DNA of 64,000 nucleotides, from contig NC_088335.1 of the NCBI RefSeq assembly GCF_036884655.1, forward strand, positions 39,775,001 to 39,839,000, read 5' to 3'. This DNA comes from Musa acuminata AAA Group (lineage: Eukaryota > Streptophyta > Magnoliopsida > Zingiberales > Musaceae). Below are positions 23,052-35,525 of this stretch, piece by piece. The notes under the pieces are model-generated. The model ran no database searches. It was not told the DNA's origin and worked only from the letters and a program-made list of their open reading frames with translations. The position numbers were made by a program, and so were the translations under genes. How positions within the stretch are numbered: position 1 is the first letter of the stretch; each line of letters starts with the position of its first letter.

Positions 23052-24560
23052 ATGGCATACGCCGAAAACCAAGAGGGCCACTCTATTACTTGTCCACCCA
23101 TGTTCAATAGGACAGACTACACCTATTGGAAGACCTGAATGAGGATCTTCCTTATTTCAATGGATTTTGAACTTTGGAATCTTGTCGAAAATGGATTTTC
23201 GAAGTCTTCTCTTCCAATGATTGATTGGAATGAATTAGAGAAGAAGACTTTCGCTCTTATTGCAAAGGCTATGAATGTCTTATTTTGTGCGCTTGATAAA
23301 AATGAGTTCAATCGTGTTTCAGTTTGTGAAACCGTGTTTGATATTTAGCATACACTCAAAGTGACTCACGAAGGCACAAGTAGAATGAAAAAGTAAAAAA
23401 TCAATCTTTTAATACATTCTTTTGAACTTTTCCGAATGAAACCGAGCGAGACTATTGGTGACATGTACACCCATTTCATGGATGTCGTCAATGGTATAAA
23501 AGGACTCGATAAAAGTTTTTCGGATTTTGAGCTCGTAAATAAGATTCTAAGATCCCTTCCTAAGAGTTGGGACCCTAAAGTCACTGCTATTCAAGAGGCT
23601 AAAGATTTAAACAACTTCCCTCTTGAAGAACTAATCGGGTCATTAATGACCTATGAAATGACTTGCAAGGCTCATGAGGAGCAAGAAGACATCCTTCCAA
23701 AGAACAGGAAAGATATGACACTTAGAACTTTAGATGACCACTTGAGAGAAAACTCAAGTGATGAGGACTGTGACGATGTCGTGGCACTTCTAACAAGGAA
23801 ATTCAAAAAATTCATTAAGAAAAACAAGTTTAAAAATGATACAAAAAATAAATTTGAACCCAAAAAGGACCAAGTTATTTGCTACGAGTGCAAAAGGCTG
23901 GGACACTACAAAAGTGATTGTCCCCAAGCCAAGAAGAGAACATCAAAGAAGAAGGCGCTCAAAGCAACATGGGATGACTCGAGCGCGTCCGAAGAAGAGG
24001 AGTCTAACACCGAGCAAGTTGCTCATTACGCCTTAATGGCCATTGGAGAAGAGATAATGAATTTAATTGATGTAGATTTATCATTTGACAAATTATTGAA
24101 TGCCTTCCATGACTTATTTGATGAATGTAAGATTATTAGTAGAAAATACAAATTGCTAAAAAAGGAGCATGATACTCTTACTTGTAATTTTGATAAGTTA
24201 AAAACTGAATGTCATGATAGTTTAGGTTCATGTATAAAATGCCATGATCTAGAAACTCTCCAAAAAGAAAACTTGCTACTTAAGAACACATTGAAGAAAT
24301 TCGAGGTTGGTAGCAAGTCTTTGAATATGATACTTGCAAACAAAGGTCATGTTCTCAAAAGAAGTGGAATCGGATTTGTGAGAAGTCCTCACCAAAATCC
24401 AACCACCTTCATAAAAGGTCTCATCTTATATGTTCGGCACCAAAGCAAATGCAACTTTTGTTGCAAACATGGACATAAAACGTATCATTGTCCATTCAAG
24501 AAAATTAGCCCGAACAAACTGATTTGGGTTTCTAAAGGAACCATGATAAACTCTATGTAA
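23052..24560 (+). pseudogene. E3 gag
   Basis: 503 codons in one frame from ATG 23052 to TAA, with three in-frame stops in the first third (about 23136, 23346, 23392). The rest is open from about 23436. It carries CYECKRLGHYKSDC and CNFCCKHGHKTYHC, both CX2CX4HX4C-type knuckles, with an acidic serine-rich stretch and a probable coiled coil between them. Closely related to E5 gag. Confidence 0.9.
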
Positions 24561-24639
24561 TATAATAAACAATGTAGATCAATTTTTGATGTACCCAAAA
24601 GTAAATGGGTACCTAAAAATTATCCTTTCTTGTAGAGAT

Positions 24640-27600
24640 ATACACCATCACAAGCTAGGAGTAAGAGATGGTACCTTGATAGTGGATGCTCAAGACATAT
24701 GACCGGAAATCCATCTCAATTCTCTAAGCTCACTAGTATAGACGAAGGCTATGTCACCTTCGGAGACAACAATAAGGGTAAAATCATTGGCAAAGGAACT
24801 ATAGGTAACAAATCTAACTTCTTTATTGAAGATGTTTTATTAGTTGATGATTTAAAACATAACCTCTTGAGTATTAGTCAATTATATGATAAATGATATA
24901 TCATTAAATTCGAATCTAATGCTTGCATCATTGAAAAATCACACAAAAACACATATATGATTGCATTAAAACAAAATAATGTATACACCATTGACATCAA
25001 TGATCTTTGCAATGAAATGTGTTTCTTGGTTTTGAATGAGGATGCTTGGCTTTGGCATAGGAGATTAGATCATGCTAGTATGAAACTAATCACTCAAATA
25101 TCATCCAAAGAACTTGTACGAGGAATTCCTCATATCAAGTTCATCAAAGATAAAGAGTGTGATGCTTGTCAATTAGAAAAATAAATTAAGAGTAGTTTCA
25201 AATCTAAGAATCAAATAAGCACATCTAGGCCCTTACAATTGATCCATATGGACTTGTTCGGACCAATCTCTACATCAAGCCTAGGAGGTAGCAAATACGC
25301 CTTTGTCATTATAGATAACTATAGTAGATATACATGGACTTATTTCTTGAAACACAAAAATGGATGCTTTAGATATTTCACAAAGTTTTGTAAACTTGTT
25401 CAAAATGAAAAGAGTTGTATGATTTCATCAATTCGAAGTGATCACGGTGGTGAATTTCAAAACCGTGATTTTCAAGAATTTTGTGAATCTAATGGATACA
25501 ACCACAACTTCTCTACTCTAAGAAATCCTCAACAAAATGGAGTAGTAGAAAGAAAGAATAGAAATTTATAAGAAATGGCAAGAACCATGTTGAATGAACA
25601 TAGCCTACCCAAATATTTTTGGGCCGAAGCCGTAAACACTACATGTTATATTTTGAATAGAGTTCTAATAAGACCCTTACTCACCAAAACTTCCTATGAG
25701 TTATGGAACAATAAAAAACCCAATGTTTCATATTTTAAAGTTTTTTAGTGTAAGTGTTTTATCTTGAATGAAAAGATGCTTTAGAAAAATTTAATGCTAA
25801 ATCCGATAAAGGAATTTTTCTTGGTTATTCTTCGATTTCTAAAGTTTTTCGTATCTTCAATAAAAGAACTTTAATTATAGAAGAATCAATTCATGTTGTT
25901 TTCAATGAGATTTCTGAGATCAAGAAAAATGATTTTGATGATGATGTTAATTTCAATTCTTTGAATTTAAATGAAACCTCTTCTCCAACTAGCAACTTGG
26001 ATGCATCCACTTCCGAAACATCCTTACCCAAGGATTGGAAGTATGTAGATGCTCATCCTAAGGAGCTAATCCTAGGAGACACATCTAAGGGGGTTCAAAC
26101 ACGTTCTTCTCTTAAAAATTTTTGTACCAACGCCACTTTTCTCTCCCAAATTGAACCTAAATGTATTGACGAAACCATGAAAGATGATTCATGGATTATC
26201 GCAATGCAAGATGAGTTAAATCAATTTGAGAGAAATGAGGTGTGGAAGCTTGTTCCTAGACCAAATGACCATTTAGTTATTGGTATTAAATGGGTCTTTA
26301 GAAATAAGAAAGATTAATATGGTATCGTGATTAGAAACAAGGCTAGATTAGTGGCCAAAGGTTTTAACTAAGAAGAAGGTATCGATTACGAAGAATCCTT
26401 CACTCTTGTGGCTAGATTAGAAGTCATAAGGATGCTCCTTGCCTATGCTAGTAATAATAATTTTAAGTTGTTTCAAATGGATGTTAAAAGCGCTTTTCTT
26501 AATAGCTTTATTTCTGAAGAAGTTTATGTTGAACAACCTCTTGGATTTAAAAGTAATAGCCTCCCTAATCATGTATTTAAATTAACCAAAGCTCTTTATG
26601 GTTTAAAACAAGCCCCAAGGGCTTGGTATGATAGACTAAGTACTTTTATTATTGAAAATAATTTCACAAAAGGCAAGGCTGATACTACAATGTTTATCAA
26701 GAACTTTGAAAATAATTTTCTCATTGTTCAGATTTATATTGATGATATTATCTTTGGTTCTACAAATGAATCTCTTTGTGAATCTTTTACTAAAACCATG
26801 AGTCTCGAATTTGAAATGAGTTTGAGGGGAGAATTAACCTTTTTCTTAGGCTTACAAATTAAGCAACTAAGCAATGACATATCTTTATTAGTTAAACTAA
26901 ATATGCTTTAGATTTGCTGAAAAGATTTAATATAGATAGCTCAAAAGCTATTAACACCCCTATGAGCACCTCCACTAAGTTAGAAGTTGATGAAAGTGGA
27001 GAAAGCTTCGATCAAAAAACTTATAGGGGTATGATAGGAAGTTTACTTTACCTCACTGCAACTAGACAAGATATCATGTTCAGTGTAGGACTTTGTGCTA
27101 GGTTTCAATCAAACCCTAAGATATCTCATCTCAAAGCGGTTAAAAGAATACTTAGATATCTTAAATGTACCACAAATCTAGGATTATGGTATCCAAAATA
27201 TGAGAATTTGAGTTAATTGCTTATGCTGATGCGGATTTTACTAGGTGTAGACTAGATAGAAAAAGCACATCAGGAACATATCAATTTTTGGGACATTCCC
27301 TTGTTTCCTGGTCATCTAAGAAACAAAACTCGGTTGCACTATCAACAACCGAAGCTGAGTATATTGCAGCTAGTGCATGCTGTGCACAAGTTGTGTGGAT
27401 GAAAAACACCTTAGAAGATTATAAAGTCCATCTTAAAAACATTCCCATTAAATGTGATAACACAAGTGCAATTTGTTTAACAAAGAATCCCATTCAACAC
27501 TCAAGAACAAAACATATTGATATTAGACGTCACTTCATACGAGATTATGTCACTAATCATGATATAATTATAGAGTTCATTGATACTAAGCATCAACTAG

Positions 27601-27652
27601 CTGATATTTTTACAAAACCTCTAAGCGAAGAATAATTTGATTTCATTAGAAG
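24640..27652 (+). pseudogene. E3 pol (protease, integrase, RT, RNase H)
   Basis: Protease begins at WYLDSGCSRHMT (about 24673). Integrase shows the zinc-binding H/C region (WHRRLDHASM, CDACQ) and a DDE-type core (IHMDLFGP, IRSDHGGEF, GVVERKNR). RT shows MDVKSAFLN and YIDDIIFG; RNase H shows [15 protein letters not shown] and KCDNTSAI. At least six stops (for example near 24894, 25182, 25569, 26315) and several frameshifts (near 25780, 26910, 27210) break it. Catalytic residues mostly survive, so decay is recent on the scale of the element. Confidence 0.92.
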
Positions 27653-28980
27653 GAATTAGGAATGTTAATGTGTCCGAATGCATAAACTTGTTAAAATTAT
27701 TTTTCAGACTTTATTGATTGAATGATCAAATCACTTGATTGCTATTACATGCCTAAAATTACATGTTGGAAATTATGTGTTTTGGATATAAAAATTTTCA
27801 TAACAATGAGCATGTTTTGTCTTCATGATTTTATTTGAAAATCTATAGTATAGTCTTGTCCGAATGCATGAAAGTGTTAACTTCATTTTCGGATTCTCTT
27901 AACTAGTGGTGTCCTAACAATCGGATTTTCTCGATACATTATCCTCTTCCGAACTTAATAAGCATATATCATATCGAGTTTGATTTTCATCATTGATTTT
28001 TGACATATAGAATCAACTAGCAAATACATCTCTCAAACACTTATTTTTTTTTTGTTTTTTGAGAAATGGATTTGATAAAATGATTCCTACTTGTAAATTC
28101 CTTCTTGAAATATGGATGTTAGTGTTTTTACTTGCAATGATTTGTTTTACATACATATCTTGATCCTTGTAAAAATAAAGTATGATTTAATCTCTCATCG
28201 ATTTTAACTTCATTCAAAGTAAACTCACAAATAGCTGGTATCATAAATAGCCTTCCTCCTTCATGCAAAAAGATAATAACAAATAAAAAGGAAGAAGTAT
28301 TCAAAGCTATCTCCATGTCATATTTTCCTTGAGATGTTTGCATAATTGGCATCCTATCACTCACTGTTGGAAAATGACATGAACCTAGTTATGACATGAA
28401 TAATTACCGTACTTATGCTTAAAATTTGCTTATATCATTCTCCTTTTTGTTGATGACAAAGGGGGAGAGATATATGAATTGATGCTATGAGTATTGATGC
28501 TATGCTTGCATCATCGAAAATATATGAATAGATGATAACTATGATTGCCATATTTGCATCATGCCATGTTTGCATAATGTTAAGATATCAAGAACTTACA
28601 TCGTAATTTTATGTGTTGATATCTGACCATGTGATGAAATGCTATGATTGCTAAAACACTTGAAATGTGTGCATCATGTTAAGATATCAAGAACTTGCAT
28701 CATAATTTTACGTGTTGATATCTTACCATATGATGAATTGCTACCATTACCATCATTTACATTTGAAATTTGAAAATGGATGTCAAGCCTTGACATCATT
28801 TTCAGAGAGATACATCATGATAGGAATCATGATGGGAGTATTGATAAGGTTAAATGATTTTAACTTATCAATATATCTCTTGAATTCAAAGGCTTTGAAT
28901 TCAAGAATGACTTATCTCAAGTATGGCATGTAGATAGGGGGAGTTAAGATTAATACCGTTATTAATTGATTGTCATCATC
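27653..28980 (+). other. E3 3' untranslated region with upstream PPT
   Basis: Non-coding. It repeats the phrase TGTCCGAATGCAT(G)AAA (27670, 27857) also seen in E1 and E5. The upstream polypurine tract ACAAAGGGGGAGAGA lies at 28457-28471 and the terminal tract at 28981-28994. ATATATGAATTGATGCTATG-like phrases follow the upstream PPT here and in E5. Confidence 0.7.
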
Positions 28981-28994
28981 AAAAAGGGGGAGAT

Positions 28995-30618
28995 TGTTGA
29001 ATCTCGGATTTTGATGATGAAGTCAATTGTCATTTGTTATCTAATCCATATGTTGAGATAAGTGTGCAAGATTAACTACGATTGAAGAAAGACATGCAGC
29101 AGGAGTTACGTCGGAGTCAAGACTATGATCACGTTGGGAGTTCGAGAGTTCGACGGAAGTCCGGACGATCGTCGGAGGTTCTGCGGGATCAAATCCGAGA
29201 AGTCCAGGAGCTTGCCAAAGAAGCTTGTCAGAACTCACCAAGTGGATCATCGCAAGTCCAAGAGTTTGCCAGAAGTTCGCCAGAGCATCGCCGAAGGTTC
29301 GTCGGATGTTCGTTAGAAGTTCACCGGAAGCTCGCCGAAAGAAGCGATTGACGTACCGGAACAAGTTGTAGTAAATGTTTTAAGAAATGTCGTAGTTAGC
29401 ATGTAGATTAAGTTAGGAATGGGAGGTGATCCCATTAACTTAATCTGAGGGCAATTGGGCCCTTGATAAACCTAAATTGGGTTGAATGGATCAACCCATT
29501 CGGACCAGAATTTCTGCCAAGCGGTGGCACCGCCAAGGTCGACGGTTGCACCGCCAAGGTCGACGGTTGCACCGTCCAGGAGATGGTCTCCCAGGAAAGC
29601 TGGGCAGTGCAACCACCTAGGTCAGGTGATGGCACCACCTAAGCCAGTCTCTGAGCGAGACTGGGCGGTGCAACCGCTCCAGTCAGGCGGTGGCACCGCT
29701 TGGGTTCAGTCTCCGAGCGAGACTAGGTGGTGCAACCGCCCTTGACAGGTGGTGGAATCACCTGAGCTCGGTCTCCGAGCTCTGCCAGGCAGTGCAACCA
29801 CCCCTGTCAGGTAGTGGCACCGCCCAAAGGCTCAGTCTTCGAGCTGCTAGGCGGTTGTACTATCCCAGTCAGGAGGTGGTACCTCTAGGACCTTGGAAAT
29901 CCAGGAAAAGACATTTTTGAGCTCCAAATTCAAACTAGTTTTAGGCCTATATATACCCCACCCTTTCCTGCATGAAAGGGCACAGAAAGCTTGATCTTAC
30001 TTTGTGATTTTAGAGCTCAAAAGTGTTGTGAAGTCTAGAAGTTCTCCTTCCTCTTTTCTTCTAAGTTTTGATCTTTCAAGAGAGGAGAGAAAAGTTTGTA
30101 AGGGTTGTCTCCTAAGCTCGTCAAAAGGAGTGAAACTGTAAAAGGGTGGTTGGCCTTCGCCTATTGAAGGAAGGCCTCTAGTGGACGTCGGTGACCTCGT
30201 TGGTGGAGGAAGCCAAAAGTAGATGTAGGTCAAGATTGACCGAACCACTCTAAATCTCGGTTTGCATTTACTTTGAGCATCTTATCTTTAACGCAAACCT
30301 CCTCAGTAGCTTACTGCCTTCTGCTCATTTACGAACGTATTTCATAGTTAAGTATTTTCCGAATCGGCGTTAAGACGGAAATCAGTTTTATCGTATGAGC
30401 ATCATATTTTAGTTTGCGCTTATATTCTGATTTCTATCTTAACTGCAAACTGCCTTCCTTACTTTACTTCAAATATGTTTCCGCAAGCTTTCAAAGTTAT
30501 TATCTGCACGAAATGACTTTTATATCGGAATCAGATTTCAACGTACGAATGTCGAAATTTTTTCGCTGCACTAATTCACCACCCCCCCCCCCCCTCCTTA
30601 GTGCTCTTGATCCTAATA
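28995..30618 (+). repeat. E3 3' LTR
   Basis: 1624 bp. Palindrome array at about 29517-29885, including a direct repeat of CCAAGGTCGACGGTTGCACC. TATATATA at about 29948, C-rich run near 30580-30596, terminus CCTAATA followed by the target duplication. Confidence 0.93.
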
Positions 30619-30976
30619 GTCATGCATTTTTCTTTTTAGGTGAATCTATCTTTTCATGCTTAGTTTTCTATACAAAAGCCATGCATAATCATTAAGTATG
30701 ATATTAAACTTCTTAATATTTTCATTAAGACATCAAGCATGTTTTCAATCAAAATCGAAAATCATCAAGATACGCATTTTTTATTCTTAAGAAAAACATA
30801 CATATGATCATTAGATTTAAATATAATATTTTATTCCATTAACATAAACCATGTAATTATTATTATTATTTTCAAAATTATGATCATGATTATATTTTTA
30901 TATTTTTAATTTTTTAAACTTGTAATTTTTAAGAAAAATAATTATTCTAAAAAAAGAAAATGTATCATAGAAAACA
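30619..30976 (-). other. E2 internal non-coding remainder
   Basis: AT-rich continuation of the E2 interior after E3, beginning with the right GTCAT duplication (30619-30623). No coding signal. Confidence 0.65.
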
Positions 30977-31900
30977 TCAAGTAATTTCAAAATAAATTAA
31001 GGTGGTTTCAATTACCTCATCATTGAAAGAGGTTAAGGCGTAGTTTGCCACCTCACCTTTCTTGATTTTTTCTTCGTCTTCGGAGGAGCTTAATTCATCC
31101 TAATTTTTTATTTTCTTCTTACGTTCAAAGTAAGTTGTTCCGTTCTTTTTGTTTTTTAATTTTTGTTTCATTTGTAGTTTAAGTTCACCATTACTTGATC
31201 TTATGCTCGAGCAGTCTTCATGTGTTCTATGTCCCAAATCCTTCCTGTCCTTTGGAATGTTGTTCTCGAGTTTCCTTTTTGTCATATTGTTCATTTCGTA
31301 GGTCATTAGAGACCCAATTAGTTCTTCGAGTGAAAATGTTTTAAGATCCTTGGCCTCTTGAATGGTTGTAACTTTTGGATCTCAATTCTTTGGAAGGGAT
31401 CTTAGAATTTTAGTTACTAATTCAAAGTTAGAAAAATCTTTACCAAGAGCTTTGAGTCCATTGATGATATTCGTGAAATGGGTGTACATGTCTCCGATGG
31501 ACTCACTTAGTTTCATCCAGAAAAGTTCGTAAGAATGCAAAAGAATATTGATTTTGGACTCTTTCACTTGGCTAGTGCCTTCATGAGTAATCTCAAGAGT
31601 TCTCCAAATATCAAAAGCCGAATCACAATTTGAAACATGATTAAATTTATTTTTGTCAAGTGCACAATATAAGGCATTCATAGCCTTTGCATTTAGAGAA
31701 AACATCTTCTTCTCCAAATCATTCCAATGGTTCATTGGAAGAGAAGACATTTCAAATTTATTTTCGACTATGTGCCATAAATTCAAATCCAAAGAAAGTA
31801 AGAAAACTCTTATTCGAGTTTTCCAATAATTGTAGTCCATCCCATTGAAAAAGGAAGGATGAATGAGAGAGTAACCCTTTTGAAGGCCGAAAAGAGCCAT
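30977..31900 (-). pseudogene. E2 gag remnant, without zinc knuckle
   Basis: 308 codons in one frame from ATG 31900 to TGA 30977; only two internal stops (about 31380 and 31098). The first 172 residues are open and match E1, E3 and E5 gag (FFNGMDYNYWKTRIRVFLLS, THEGTSQVKESKIN). As in E1, the C-terminal part lacks the CX2CX4HX4C motif and ends YFEIT. Collinearity with E1 supports a shared short gag in this subfamily. Confidence 0.88.
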
Positions 31901-31936
31901 TTCTATTTGGGTGCTAAACCAAAGTAGAAAATCGTG

Positions 31937-31948
31937 GCTCTGATACCA
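31937..31948 (-). other. E2 primer binding site
   Basis: GCTCTGATACCA on the plus strand, which is TGGTATCAGAGC on the minus strand, two bases from the LTR. Confidence 0.9.
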
Positions 31949-31950
31949 AT

Positions 31951-33550
31951 TGTTAGGATCGGAGTGACACTAAGAGGGGGAGTGAATTAGTGCAGCGGAT
32001 TAAAACTCGTAAGCTTGAAAACGATTTCATAAATGCGTAGATATTTCGATTCGACAAAGAATGACTTAGTAAAAGTAGCTTGAGTAAAGTAAGGAGATGA
32101 AAACCAAAAATTTGCTACTATGTAAAGAAAAGTTTCAGAAAGGTAAACACTCACACATTCAAGGAACACACCAATTTAAAGTGGTTCGATCAAATGACCT
32201 ACATCCACTTGCGAAGCCTTCTTCGATGAGGCTCCCAACTTCCACTAGCAAATCACTTTGAAGGGGAAGGACAAATACCCCTCTTACAACCTTTTATAAG
32301 TGGTTCACACTCTTACAGATTTTTCAAAGAGAAAGAGGGAGGTGAACACTTAAGCTATTGAAAACAAGACTTGCTAAATACTTTGCTAAGGCTTTTTCTC
32401 AATCTCTAACTTCTCAAAGGTTATATTCTCTGCTGAGAATTGAGGGGTATTTATAGACCCAAAGAGAATTCAAATTTGGGCTCCAAATTTTGAATTCCTC
32501 TTAGATTCCCAGAGCTGGCAGTGCCACCACCTATCGGTGGTTGTGCCACCGCCTGTCAATATTATATTGACCATTAACTGGTGGTGCCACCGCTTGTCGC
32601 TGGCGATGCCACCGCCTGACCTTTCGGGTGATCGTTCAGGCTCTGGGTGATGCTACCGCCTAGTCTAGCAGTGCCATTGTCTAAACTATTTCACCTTACT
32701 GGTTGGGCTCCAAACTTGGCCCAAACCAATCCAAACTCGGGCCTAATTGGCCCCTAACTGGGTTATATGATTAACCCTTAATCATAATCCTATTTATATG
32801 CAAACTATGAAATTAAGACATAGTCCTAAGTAAGTTTTTAACCGGCAACATCAAGTTTTCTTTTGGCGAGCTTTTCGGCGATCTTTCGGCGGACTCCCAG
32901 TAGGCTCCTGATCTTGTGGCGAGTTCAGCGAGTCTTTGGCAAGTAGCCGAACCTTCTCAGTAATCTCCGCGAACCTCCGATGATCTCTTCGGTGGACTTC
33001 CGAAAACTTCGGCAAGTCCCCGATTTCTTCTCGGTTGGTTCCGGCAGCACTTCCGACGAATCTTCGGACTCTCGGTGGACTCTCGAACACCCATCAAACT
33101 TGACTCTAGTAGACTTTCTTTATGTCTTCAAGCTATCGTAGTTAATCCTACATATGTAAAAAAAAAATTCAATCTAGACAATTACTCCTAAGCAATCAAG
33201 TTGTCCGGCATATCATTGGTCCCTCGACGCTTCGTCCGATTCTTCGACGCATCGTTCTCTCTTGTAGCCTATTGCTCAATCGGCCAGTTGACTTTGCAAC
33301 TCTAATATCCTTGACATAATTCCCACTCTTCTTGGCCTGATGCCCGAATCCACGGCCTAAAGCCTTTTGTCGATACGCCGACCGATCCACCGGCCCGACG
33401 TCTAATCTTCTGACATGTTCCTCCGGCATAACATGATTTTCCTACTATAATTGTCTTATCCTGATTGAAGCATCCTACATCACTCAAAAATGTATATTAA
33501 AACATAAACACATATTGATTGGTTTCATCACCAAAATCCGAGATTCAACA
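31951..33550 (-). repeat. E2 5' LTR
   Basis: 1600 bp, reverse orientation, TGTTAGG...TTCAACA on the plus strand. Minus-strand TATA box at 32455-32448; palindrome array about 32515-32690. Matches 17075-18631. Confidence 0.92.
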
Positions 33551-33921
33551 CCATAGAGGCAGACTATATTATTGCTATAGAGGTTTGCAAAAAAATAGTG
33601 GACAAAAAAATTCTTACAAGAATTACTGCTAAAACAGAAATATTATGTGGTGCATTGTGATAGCTAGAACATCATCCATTTATATGAGAACCCAACTTTT
33701 TATTCTAAATCAAAGCATATAAATGTAGATACTACTGGATTTGAAATGTATTTAACGAGAAGTAGTTGCAACTTCAAAAAATTCATATAAATGATAATAG
33801 GGCAGACATATTGACAAAGACCTTTTTGAAAGAAAGACAAGAAATGTGCCGACGGTTGGTTGGCATGACTTCACATTGAGAAGTCATGAGATAGCCTCCC
33901 TTGTGGGTTAAAGTGGGAGGT
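33551..33921 (+). pseudogene. TK copy 1, RNase H end
   Basis: Continuation of 17074 after the E2 insertion. Translation in broken frames gives Copia RNase H terminal features (VHCDS-like catalytic Asp context, KSKHI, NRADILTKT-like) and ends in AAGTGGGAGGT, a polypurine tract before an LTR start at 33922. Parallel to 40304-40668. Confidence 0.78.
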
Positions 33922-35001
33922 TGTTGGGCATATAGCTTATTAATTCAGCCCATGATGGGTCTTAATAACCCACAAACCACAACAGCCATTTAACCCTTTC
34001 TATTTTAACTTAGACACAAAAAAGAAAAGGGTAGGGGGTGGGGTGGCTTGAGTTGATGTGGGTGTGGTTAGGAGAAACCATAACAGTGACAGTTGAGGGG
34101 TTTTCCATAAGAGAAGAAGAAAAGGAAAAAAGACGAGGGCAACTTAGAGGCTGCTCTCAATTATTCAGGCTGTGTTTTAGCCTTAGGTTTGATCAAATTT
34201 GCAGTGAACTCTTGCTATGATAAAAAAAGTGATTTTGGTGATGTAATCCTTGTATCTATATTATTCTCTTGTGATTGTTACTCAGGTCTTAATCAAGAGA
34301 CGTTGAGATTTGTACGTTCATTATTTTTATAATGAATTTGCTTCTTTGGCTTGCCTCATGGTTTTTTTCTTTTACGTTTGAGGGTTTTCCATATAAATCT
34401 TGGTGATTTATGTGACTATGATTTCTCTTTAATTTTTTTACTATATGTTACTACCTGCTTGTATTTGTTCGTATACAAGTTTTTTTTTATATGACCTATT
34501 ATCTATCTTTGATTCTCTATTAATGTTTAAGTTGGTGGAATTTTTGTTATGTATTGCTTTAGTGATGATCTTTGGTCTTTGATTTGGAAGTGGAATATGT
34601 TGTTTAACACCTAAACATGATGTTCTCTCAATCTTAAGTCCTACAAATATCATAAGACCTCCATATACTCTTGACCTGCATTCTTTTTATCCATAGTTTC
34701 TATTCTCTCACTTATAATTTGAGTTTATTTCTTAATAAATTTTACACATGTATAATAATTATGAGCATATTATCAATTCACATGAAAAAAGAAAAAAAAA
34801 TGAAAACATGATGATTACATCATGATGATGCGTCCTTAGTCAAATTATGGAATCTTATGATGTACATTAATGAAGTCATCATAATTTTCATGCAAAAAAT
34901 TATAATTCCACTTAACCTTTTTGAAACTTAGTTCTCAATCCAGAGGAGTCCAGGATAAACAAATGAATTTTTATGACGATGATCCTTGCATTGCAAGATG
35001 T
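33922..35001 (+). repeat. TK copy 1 LTR and adjoining sequence shared with copy 2
   Basis: Begins TGTTGGGCATATAG right after the polypurine tract. It is collinear with 40669-42716 apart from about 1 kb extra in that copy. Whether the whole 1.08 kb is LTR or LTR plus duplicated flank cannot be decided because no 5' LTR is visible. No coding sequence. The similarity ends exactly where the Gypsy LTR begins. Confidence 0.65.
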
Positions 35002-35382
35002 TGTTAGAACCCTTGCAGATTCTAAACTTAGGGTTGATCTCTTTAGGGGATCGACCTTGTTGGAACTTTATAGGGGTTCCTCCCTCCAAGTTACTGCTCA
35101 AAGGCTGTAGAAAAGATTCATCTATTGCTTATGAAAAGAGGAGGAAAACATGGCTATTTATAGGGCTTCTAAACCCTAACTCCTAATAGGACTCCTACTT
35201 CTAACCAACTCCTAATAGGACTCCTACTCAAGACTCTTATTCCATTACAACTCCTAATTAGTTTCTTAGAAACATCCTCCTAACCCTAGCCAGCCTCTTC
35301 ACCTCTTTAATAGGGGTTAGCTTAGGTAGGTTTTACATGAATGTCCCTTTCAATTAGGACTCTCCTAGCTAGAGTCCTAACA
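35002..35382 (-). repeat. GY 3' LTR
   Basis: TGTTAGAACC...AGTCCTAACA on the plus strand, with short inverted termini. On the minus strand TATAAATA lies at about 35164-35157. A purine-rich stretch (GAAGAGGGCGGG on the minus strand) adjoins it at the expected PPT position. Confidence 0.8.
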
Positions 35383-35525
35383 GACCCGCCCTCTTCAAAT
35401 TAGTCTTATCCTCAAGGCTGACAATTCATAAATTCTGAGAATTTGATCTTCAAGTCGTCATAGTTCTCCCAAGTGGCATCTTCTGTTTATAGGTTCACCC
35501 ACTGTATTAGCACTTCAGTAGTGGG

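Larger units (their letters stand above)
21483..30618 (+). mobile_element. E3: Sirevirus-like Copia element with decayed gag and pol
   Basis: 9136 bp between TGTTGAATC (21483) and CCTAATA (30618), flanked by the 5-bp duplication GTCAT (21478-21482 and 30619-30623). Contains PBS, gag with two zinc knuckles, protease, integrase, RT and RNase H, all interrupted by stops and frameshifts. Unlike E4 and E5 it has no third ORF between pol and the PPT. Confidence 0.95.
17075..33550 (-). mobile_element. E2: Sirevirus-like non-autonomous element (minus), split by E3
   Basis: Bounded by reverse-oriented LTRs (17075-18631 and 31951-33550) and a 5-bp target duplication CCATA (17070-17074 and 33551-33555). 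TK copy 2 shows the uninterrupted site near 40303 with a single CCATA. Content read on the minus strand: 5' LTR, PBS, knuckle-less gag, AT-rich non-coding DNA, GCTAGC array, polypurine tracts, 3' LTR. There is no pol. E3 (21483-30618) interrupts the non-coding part. Confidence 0.9.
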
